This document shows, piece by piece, positions 5,615 through 10,766 of a DNA stretch of 10,766 nucleotides. The notes beneath the pieces are model-generated. The model was given only the letters and a program-made list of their open reading frames with translations. It was not told where the DNA came from and did not search any database. How positions within the stretch are numbered: the first letter of the stretch is position 1; every line of letters starts with the position of its first letter. Location: the NCBI GenBank assembly GCA_016295225.1, contig JAEDLP010000059.1:1-10766 (forward strand), given 5' to 3'. The DNA is from Oscillospiraceae bacterium (GTDB lineage: Bacteria; Bacillota; Clostridia; Oscillospirales; Oscillospiraceae). A program made the position numbers and the translations under genes.

Positions 5615-6775
5615 ATGGCAGAGGAATACATCCCCGAACTGACCCTGACCCCCAACTCCCCGTTGGGCTCCGCCGCCCAGGCGGCCCCCGCCGCGCCCCA
5701 GGCCCAGGAAGAGTCGAAACCTCAGGATCTGCCCGCCAGCGACCTGGACGAGTCCAGACTTTCCGAGGCTGAGCGCAAAGCGGTGGAGGACTTCGCCCAA
5801 ACCATCGACCTCACCGACAGCAACCTGATCCTGCAGTACGGCTCCGCCGCTCAGAAGCACGTGTCGGAGTTTTCCGAAACCACCCTCCAGCAGATCCGCA
5901 CCAAGGATCTGGGGGAGATTGGCGACGCCCTGTCCGGTCTGGTCCGGGAGCTGCAGAGCTTCGAGACCGGAGAGGAAAAGAAGGGCATCGCCGGGTTCTT
6001 CCGAAAAAAGAAAAGCCAGCTGGAGTCCATGAAGGCCGGATACTCCAAGGTCTCCGCCAACGTGGACAAGATCGTGGAAAGCCTGGAACAGCACCAGATC
6101 ACCCTGATGAAAGACGTAGCCAACCTGGATCAGATGTATGCGCTCAACGCCAAGTATCAGAAGGAGCTCACCATGTACATCCTGGCCGGCAGGAAGAAGC
6201 TGGCCCAGGTCCGGGCCACCGATCTGGTCCGGCTCCAGGAGAAGGCCGCCGCCTCCGGCAGCCAGGAGGACGCCCAGGCCTACAATGACCTGGCCAACCT
6301 CTGCACCCGCTTTGAAAAGAAGCTCCACGACCTGGAGCTCACCCGGATGATCTCCCTGCAGATGGGTCCCCAGACCCGGTTGCTCCAAAACAACGACACC
6401 CTGATGATCGAAAAGATCCAGTCCAGTCTGGTGAATACCATCCCTCTGTGGAAGAGCCAGATGGTCCTGGCCCTGGGGCTGGAGCACGCCCGGCAGGCCA
6501 CTGCCTCCCAGAACGCCGTCACGGAGATGACCAACACCCTCCTGAAGCAGAACGCCGACATGCTGAAAATGGGGACCATCGAGACCGCCCGGGAGGCTGA
6601 GCGCTCCGTGGTGGACCTGGAGACCCTCCGCCACACCAACCAACAGCTGGTGGAGTCCTTGGACGAGGTCATGCGAATTCAGTCCGAAGGCGCCCAAAAG
6701 CGCCGGGAGGCCGAAACCGAGCTGTCCAAAATCGAAGGCGAGCTGAAACAGAAACTCCTCGAACTTCGCGGGTGA
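5615..6775 (+). CDS. telA: TelA/YaaN family toxic-anion resistance protein
   Basis: A 386-residue soluble, mostly helical protein. Residues 1-50 are a disordered Pro/Ala/Gln-rich lead. From about 55 on, long amphipathic helices predict coiled coils, most clearly in 300-385. Family blocks include GIAGFFRKKKSQ (about 124-135), then SKVSANVDKIVESLEQHQITL and KDVANLDQMYALNAKYQKELTMYILAG (about 149-195), typical of the TelA domain. Relatives were linked to tellurite resistance and, in Listeria and Bacillus, to tolerance of cell-envelope drugs. The molecular activity is not settled. A good ribosome binding site (GAAAGGA) lies within the 16-bp gap after xpaC, so the two are co-transcribed. No Walker or other nucleotide-binding motif is seen. 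Confidence 0.9.
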   Translation: MAEEYIPELTLTPNSPLGSAAQAAPAAPQAQEESKPQDLPASDLDESRLSEAERKAVEDFAQTIDLTDSNLILQYGSAAQKHVSEFSETTLQQIRTKDLGEIGDALSGLVRELQSFETGEEKKGIAGFFRKKKSQLESMKAGYSKVSANVDKIVESLEQHQITLMKDVANLDQMYALNAKYQKELTMYILAGRKKLAQVRATDLVRLQEKAAASGSQEDAQAYNDLANLCTRFEKKLHDLELTRMISLQMGPQTRLLQNNDTLMIEKIQSSLVNTIPLWKSQMVLALGLEHARQATASQNAVTEMTNTLLKQNADMLKMGTIETAREAERSVVDLETLRHTNQQLVESLDEVMRIQSEGAQKRREAETELSKIEGELKQKLLELRG

Positions 6776-6810
6776 TCCGGCGCATTTCCCCACCGGCTCA
6801 CCGGCCCCAT

Positions 6811-6815
6811 GGAGG
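6811..6815 (+). promoter_or_regulatory. Ribosome binding site fixing the TPM gene start
   Basis: GGAGG at 6811-6815 is 5 nt before the ATG at 6821. The earlier in-frame ATG at 6809 overlaps this site and has no site of its own, so 6821 is the start. Confidence 0.8.
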
Positions 6816-6820
6816 TTCCT

Positions 6821-7918
6821 ATGAAATTTTTTAAAAAGACATCGGTTGCCATCACCCTCACCGTCCTCATCGTAGCCCTGTGCTGCGTGTGGGGATACAC
6901 CCGGGTCTACGTAGACGCCATCCCGGAAACCAGCGGTGCAGAGCGCACCGCTGGCGAGAGCAACCTCAACTACTATCTGAACTGGATTGACGATGACGCG
7001 GGGCTCTTTACCTTGGAAACCATCGACGATCTGGCCCGGGAAAACCTGATCCTGGACAACACCTACCGCAGTCTGATGGCTGTGAAGACCGTGAAACACC
7101 TCAACGGCATGGATATCCAGACCTATGCCGAGAACGTGGCGGACCGCATAGAGCTGGGCAACCGCAATCTCCTTCTGCTGCTGGACGCCAACACCCAGAC
7201 CTGGTATGTGTCCTACGGCTCAAGCATGGCCGCCTACGTGGAGGCCAGTCAGGATCTGCCCAACCTGTTCCGCCGTCACATCTCCGACTCCTTCTGGGAG
7301 GAGGGCCAGAGCGACAAGGCCATCCTGGAACTGTTTGACGATCTGGAGGGCTGGTATAAGAATACTCTCCCCGTGGATGAGTCCTCCGGCAACACTTCCT
7401 TCTTCCACAGCAACGGCAAGATCCAGTCCATCACCATCAGCGCCCTCCTCAGCGGCATCCTGCTGAACGTGCTGGCCAACCTGTGGTGGATCGTCCTGCT
7501 GCTGGTGGTTCTGAACATCGTGGATCGGGTCCGCTTTGAGAAACACTTTACCAAGTATCCGCCCGGAACTCCCTCCGCGCCGCTCTTCCACCCCTTCCTG
7601 TTCTGGCATCGCATCGGCTCCAACTGGTACGAGGCGAGAATGGAGGAAGCCACGAGCGAGGACGCCGAGGACGAGGACTTTGAGGACGACAATTTCTCCA
7701 GCGGTTCGTGGGGGCAGGATCACTATCAGCGTGGTCCCGGCTACAGCACCGACCCCAACGAGCCCGGCCCCTTTGGTCCCCAGCCCGGCCCTCAGATGAA
7801 CGCGGACCCCAACCCGGGTTCCGGTCTCATGGGTCAGCTGTGGCAGCTGTGGAACAACCTGCTGGGTCTGTTCTGGCAGTTCCTGGACTCCCTTCGCCAC
7901 TTCATTCGGCGGATGTGA
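6821..7918 (+). CDS. Membrane-anchored TPM-domain protein with long acidic/proline tail
   Basis: A 365-residue protein. A basic N-terminus (MKFFKK) and a hydrophobic segment at about 7-27 form a signal anchor. Residues about 55-180 match the TPM (formerly DUF477) fold: DDAGLFTLETIDDLAREN, then MAVKTVKHLNGMDIQTYAENVADRIELG, then NLLLLLDANTQTWYVSYG. A second membrane segment lies at about 208-233 (NVLANLWWIVLLLVVLNIV). The C-terminal part is unusual: a very acidic run (SEDAEDEDFEDDN, about 280-292), a Pro/Gly/Asp-rich stretch, and a last helix rich in Trp and Leu that ends in basic residues (RHFIRRM) and looks amphipathic and membrane-binding. The predicted topology puts the TPM domain outside and the tail inside. 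TPM relatives include photosystem II repair factors with phosphatase activity, but function in Firmicutes is unknown. Third gene of the xpaC-telA operon, 45 bp after telA. Confidence 0.78.
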   Translation: MKFFKKTSVAITLTVLIVALCCVWGYTRVYVDAIPETSGAERTAGESNLNYYLNWIDDDAGLFTLETIDDLARENLILDNTYRSLMAVKTVKHLNGMDIQTYAENVADRIELGNRNLLLLLDANTQTWYVSYGSSMAAYVEASQDLPNLFRRHISDSFWEEGQSDKAILELFDDLEGWYKNTLPVDESSGNTSFFHSNGKIQSITISALLSGILLNVLANLWWIVLLLVVLNIVDRVRFEKHFTKYPPGTPSAPLFHPFLFWHRIGSNWYEARMEEATSEDAEDEDFEDDNFSSGSWGQDHYQRGPGYSTDPNEPGPFGPQPGPQMNADPNPGSGLMGQLWQLWNNLLGLFWQFLDSLRHFIRRM

Positions 7919-7934
7919 CCGCTCTTGAAACATC

Positions 7935-7966
7935 AAACTCCCCCATACCAACGTATGGGGGAGTTT
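7935..7966. terminator. Bidirectional terminator between the TPM gene and trmB
   Basis: A perfect 14-bp inverted repeat, AAACTCCCCCATAC (7935-7948) and its complement (7953-7966), with loop CAAC. A-rich and T-rich ends of the arms and flanks let it work for both convergent genes, which end at 7918 and 7988. Confidence 0.85.
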
Positions 7967-7987
7967 CCATATCTGCGCGCTGTTCCG

Positions 7988-8677
7988 TTATGCTTCGGCG
8001 GGTTCCTTGGGATCCTCTTCCCCCTCCGGCTGGGGCGGAAGTTCCCCCTTGACCCCTACGCAGCGGTTGATCTTGGTGCCCATGTTGTGGAATCTCTCCT
8101 CGTAATCAGTCATAATGCCGCAGACCCCGTCGGCATGGAGGTCCCGGGTGACCTCTTCCAAATCGTAGCCCGCTTCCGGGAACTCCAGGACGGAAAACTC
8201 AAAGAGAGGGGCGTTGTCGGTCTTGAAGTGGATCTGGCCCTTCTCCTTCAGGACCTCCCGGTAGAGTTTCAGGAAGTTCCGATGGGTCAGGCGGCGCTTG
8301 GCGTGACGCTTGGGGGGCCAGGGATCGCAGAAGTTGATGTAGATGAGGTCCACCTCTTCCGGCTCGAAGAACTCCGGCAGCAGAGCCGCGTCAGCATCTA
8401 CATAGAACACGTTGGTGAGACCCATGTCCCGGGCCTTTTCCATGGCCATGACCATGGCGTCCGGGACCCGCTCCACCGCCACGAAGAGGATATCAGGGTT
8501 GGCGGCCGCCGTCTGACAGGTGAAGCGGCCCTTGCCGCAGCCCAGTTCCAGGCGGAGTTCTTTGGCCCCGGGCATCAGGGAGCGCCAGTTTCCCCGGAGG
8601 GCCTTGGGGTCCTTAATCTGCCAGGCCGCGCAGGCTTCCATCCGGGGGCCCAAATTCTTCTTTCTTCTCATGCGCAT
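7988..8677 (-). CDS. trmB: tRNA (guanine-46-N7)-methyltransferase
   Basis: A 229-residue SAM-dependent methyltransferase that makes m7G46 in the tRNA variable loop. The N-terminal MRMRRKKNLGPRM is the usual basic lead. The SAM motif is ELGCGKGRF (44-52), Glu69 follows in FVAVER, and the tRNA-binding/catalytic signature is FCDPWPPKRHAKRRLTHRNFL starting near 116, with Asp118. The start at 8677 is chosen because AGGAGG lies 10 nt upstream. The frame could extend to 8764, but that upstream part overlaps the promoter and is not TrmB-like. The C-terminus ends in an acidic Pro/Glu-rich tail (PQPEGEEDPKEPAEA). It has its own promoter, is convergent with the TPM gene and divergent from radC. Confidence 0.95.
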   Translation of the reverse strand: MRMRRKKNLGPRMEACAAWQIKDPKALRGNWRSLMPGAKELRLELGCGKGRFTCQTAAANPDILFVAVERVPDAMVMAMEKARDMGLTNVFYVDADAALLPEFFEPEEVDLIYINFCDPWPPKRHAKRRLTHRNFLKLYREVLKEKGQIHFKTDNAPLFEFSVLEFPEAGYDLEEVTRDLHADGVCGIMTDYEERFHNMGTKINRCVGVKGELPPQPEGEEDPKEPAEA

Positions 8678-8687
8678 GGCGGTATTT

Positions 8688-8693
8688 CCTCCT
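8688..8693 (-). promoter_or_regulatory. Ribosome binding site fixing the trmB start
   Basis: On the minus strand, a perfect AGGAGG 10 nt before the ATG at 8677 and 16 nt before the next in-frame ATG at 8671. The first ATG is therefore favoured. Confidence 0.75.
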
Positions 8694-8754
8694 AGGTCTT
8701 GTTTGAAAACAGGCCATCTGCCCAACGGCAGTTTGCCGGTTCCAATTTCGATCC

Positions 8755-8783
8755 ATTGTACCATAAAAGGGACTCTTTGTCAG
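8755..8783 (-). promoter_or_regulatory. Sigma-A promoter for trmB
   Basis: On the minus strand, CTGACA (8783-8778), a 17-bp spacer and TACAAT (8760-8755) preceded by TGG, an extended -10. The start would be near 8748, giving a leader of about 70 nt that contains a small CGGCA-AAC-TGCCG hairpin (8726-8738). Confidence 0.75.
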
Positions 8784-8825
8784 CGGCTTTCTCCCGAATT
8801 TGTGAGGGTGAATCCCATCTAGCTC

Positions 8826-8854
8826 TTGTGAAAGAGAAAAAAACACGGTATGAT
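8826..8854 (+). promoter_or_regulatory. Sigma-A promoter for radC-uvrB
   Basis: TTGTGA (8826-8831), a 17-bp A-rich spacer and TATGAT (8849-8854). The start would be near 8861, 27 nt before radC. I saw no Gram-positive LexA box (GAAC-N4-GTTC type) overlapping it. Confidence 0.65.
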
Positions 8855-8887
8855 AAAGAATACTGATACAGACAAAGGAGAGAGGTT

Positions 8888-9571
8888 ATGGGCATCCACG
8901 ACGGTCACCGCGGCCGCATGAAACAGGAATTTCTGCAGGGAGGACTGGAATCCTTCTCCGATCCCCGCGCCCTGGAGCTTCTGCTGTTCTACTCCCGGAG
9001 ACAGGGCGATGTGAACCCCACCGCCCATGCCCTGCTGGACGCCTTCGGTTCCCTGGCCGGGGTTCTGGACGCCGACCCCAAAGAGCTCATGGAGGTCCCC
9101 GGCGTGGGAGAGAACACCGCCATCCTCCTGAAACTGGTCCCCGCTTTGGCCGCCAGATACCTAGCCTCCCGCACCAGCGCGGAAACCATCATCCGGAGCA
9201 GCGCCGATCTGCGGGAACTCTTCTCTCCCTACTTCTTCAGCGCCCGGAACGAAATGTCTTACCTGGCCTGCTTCGACGGCAAGCTCAAGCTTCTGGGTGT
9301 TCGGAAGCTCAGCGAGGGAGGCCCCAACGACACTGACATCGCCCCCCGGCAGATCGCCGCGGCAGCCCTGTCCTTTAACGCCACCGCCGTGGTTCTGGCC
9401 CACAACCACACCAGCGGCGTGGCCACCCCTTCTGACGCAGATATCTCCACCACCCGCTACATCCGCCAGGTCCTGCAGAGCATCAACATCCAGCTCTACG
9501 ACCACGTCATTATGACAGACGATGACATGGTCTCCATGCGGGACAGCGGATACTTCCAAGGTTTTTTCTGA
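8888..9571 (+). CDS. radC: RadC family JAB/MPN-domain protein
   Basis: A 227-residue RadC, the normal length. An N-terminal UPF0758-type helical region carries a helix-hairpin-helix (VPGVGENTAILL, about 70-81). The C-terminal JAB domain (about 100-227) holds the metalloprotease-type zinc residues: Glu122, then His172, His174 and Asp185 in LAHNHTSGVATPSDAD. The usual HNHPSG has Thr175 in place of Pro here. RadC was once thought to be a repair protein, but the E. coli assignment was withdrawn and the biochemical role is unclear. Its place directly before uvrB (17 bp, one AAAGGAGG site in the gap) suggests co-expression with excision repair. The start at 8888 follows AAAGGAGA by a normal distance. 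Confidence 0.93.
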   Translation: MGIHDGHRGRMKQEFLQGGLESFSDPRALELLLFYSRRQGDVNPTAHALLDAFGSLAGVLDADPKELMEVPGVGENTAILLKLVPALAARYLASRTSAETIIRSSADLRELFSPYFFSARNEMSYLACFDGKLKLLGVRKLSEGGPNDTDIAPRQIAAAALSFNATAVVLAHNHTSGVATPSDADISTTRYIRQVLQSINIQLYDHVIMTDDDMVSMRDSGYFQGFF

Positions 9572-9588
9572 ACCCAAAGGAGGTCCCC

Positions 9589-10766
9589 ATGCCGAAATTT
9601 GAAGTGATCAGCGACTATCTCCCCTCCGGCGACCAGCCCCAGGCCATTGACACCCTGGCCCGCGGGGTCGAACTGGGCCTGGATGAGCAGACCCTGCTGG
9701 GCGTCACCGGCTCAGGCAAGACCTTCACCATGGCCAAGGTCATCGAGCGGGTCCAGCGGCCCACCCTGGTCCTGGCCCACAACAAGACCCTGGCCGCCCA
9801 GCTCTGCTCGGAGTTCAAGGAGTTCTTCCCCAACAACGCCGTGGAATACTTCGTGTCCTACTACGACTACTACCAGCCCGAGGCCTACATCCCCCACACC
9901 GACACCTTCATCGAGAAGGACAGCGCCATCAACGACGAGATCGAGCGGCTGCGCCACTCGGCCACCTCCGCCCTCTTCGAGCGGCGGGACGTCATCGTGG
10001 TGGCCTCGGTCTCCTGCATCTACGGACTGGGAGACCCCATTGACTACTCCAACATGGTCATTTCCCTGCGCACCGGCCAGGAGAAGCCCATCGACGAGCT
10101 GCTGAACAAGCTCACCGAGATCCGCTACGAGCGCAACGACGTGGCCTTCGACCGGAACAACTTCCGGGTCCGGGGGGACACCGTGGAGATCTTCCCTGTC
10201 TACGCCAAGGACCACGCCATCCGGGTGGAGTTCTTCGGGGATGAAATCGACCGCATCAGCGAGATCAACGTAGTCACCGGCACCCCTACCCGGGTGGTGG
10301 ATCACGTGGCCATCTACCCCGCCTCCCACTATGTGGCCTCCAAGGAAAAGATGGCCTCCGCCATTCAGGAAATATATAAGGAAATGGAGGAGCGGGTGGC
10401 CTTTTTCAAGGCCAACGACCAGCTTTTGGAGGCCCAGCGCATCTCCCAGCGGACCCTGTACGATATTGAAATGATGCAGGAGCTGGGCTACTGCTCGGGC
10501 ATTGAGAACTACAGCCGGGTCATTGCCGGCCGTCCCGCCGGGTCGCCCCCCATGACCCTGCTGGACTACTTCCCAAAAGATTTCCTCCTGTTCATCGACG
10601 AGAGCCACGTGACCCTCCCCCAGGTCCGGGCCATGTACGCCGGGGACCGTGCCCGAAAAACCACCCTGGTGGACTACGGCTTCCGCCTGCCCTGCGCCTT
10701 CGACAACCGCCCCCACCGCCAAGGCAAAGATCTCGCAGGTCCGGGCGAAGGAGGGCAAGCCCCCGG
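9589..10766 (+). CDS. uvrB: Excinuclease ABC subunit UvrB (N-terminal part; similarity ends at 10713)
   Basis: The open frame runs off the right edge. Residues 1-375 are a textbook UvrB: Walker A GVTGSGKT (38-45, Lys44), the beta-hairpin that clamps damaged DNA (YYDYYQPEAY from 91), LRHSATSALFERRDVIVVASVSCIYGLG, GIENYSRVIAGRPAGSPP, and the helicase DESH box (337-340). UvrB takes damaged DNA from UvrA and recruits UvrC. The family then continues DNRPLTF...INQ...VSATPGPYE. Here, after DNRP (372-375), the frame reads HRQGKDLAGPGEGG, which is not UvrB. The full protein is normally about 660-670 residues. Either the gene is disrupted or frameshifted here, or the last 53 bases are an assembly artefact. 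The start is preceded by AAAGGAGG (9576-9583). It is probably co-transcribed with radC. Confidence 0.93.
   Translation, partial: MPKFEVISDYLPSGDQPQAIDTLARGVELGLDEQTLLGVTGSGKTFTMAKVIERVQRPTLVLAHNKTLAAQLCSEFKEFFPNNAVEYFVSYYDYYQPEAYIPHTDTFIEKDSAINDEIERLRHSATSALFERRDVIVVASVSCIYGLGDPIDYSNMVISLRTGQEKPIDELLNKLTEIRYERNDVAFDRNNFRVRGDTVEIFPVYAKDHAIRVEFFGDEIDRISEINVVTGTPTRVVDHVAIYPASHYVASKEKMASAIQEIYKEMEERVAFFKANDQLLEAQRISQRTLYDIEMMQELGYCSGIENYSRVIAGRPAGSPPMTLLDYFPKDFLLFIDESHVTLPQVRAMYAGDRARKTTLVDYGFRLPCAFDNRPHRQGKDLAGPGEGGQAP
10714..10766. other. Sequence not matching uvrB at the right edge
   Basis: From codon 376 on, the uvrB frame loses all family similarity. The next frame over (ACA ACC GCC CCC...) reads TTAPTAKAKISQVRAKEGKPP, which is charged and protein-like but not recognised. 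The stretch could be the edge of an inserted element, a fused foreign sequence, or a chimeric contig end. Confidence 0.5.

Overview
The window is about 60% GC. Its gene set and protein styles point to a high-GC Firmicute of the Oscillospiraceae type (relatives of Flavonifractor, Lawsonibacter or Pseudoflavonifractor). The evidence is strong AAAGGAGG-type ribosome binding sites, sigma-A promoters of TTGACA/TATAAT form, a Thermoanaerobacter/Clostridium-type secondary alcohol dehydrogenase, and an XpaC-TelA gene pair. The genus is inference from sequence style only. No rRNA, tRNA, CRISPR array or recognisable transposase was seen.

Layout, left to right. (1) 1-284, minus: the 5' end of a membrane-anchored protein whose last visible residues look like the entry to an FHA domain. 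(2) 549-3106, plus: a probable operon of an NADP-type zinc secondary alcohol dehydrogenase, an RlmA-type 23S rRNA guanine methyltransferase and a HAD phosphatase; the last two overlap by ATGA. Upstream lie four 11-bp-phased direct repeats. It ends at a long, perfect bidirectional hairpin shared with the convergent recR. (3) 3199-4448, minus: rpe-recR, translationally coupled by an ATGA overlap; rpe starts with GTG. (4) 4449-4878: a 430-bp gene-free region with two back-to-back promoters of identical hexamers (TTGACA-17-TAGAAT). The leftward promoter feeds a leader of about 294 nt that meets a terminator-like hairpin plus U-tract within about 90 nt. (5) 4879-7918, plus: xpaC, telA and a membrane-anchored TPM-domain gene, a likely envelope-stress or toxic-anion module, closed by a 14-bp hairpin. 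(6) 7988-8677, minus: trmB. (7) 8888 to the right edge, plus: radC followed at 17 bp by uvrB, a DNA-repair pair divergent from trmB.

Most genes are housekeeping: rRNA and tRNA methylation, pentose phosphate metabolism, recombination and excision repair, plus a redox enzyme. The least explained parts are the structured leader and probable attenuator or small RNA upstream of rpe, the phased repeats upstream of the alcohol dehydrogenase, the xpaC-telA-TPM module, and an abrupt loss of UvrB similarity at 10714. The last means either a real disruption or frameshift of uvrB, or a chimeric assembly end.

All product calls come from reading motifs and remembered family sequences; no database search was run.
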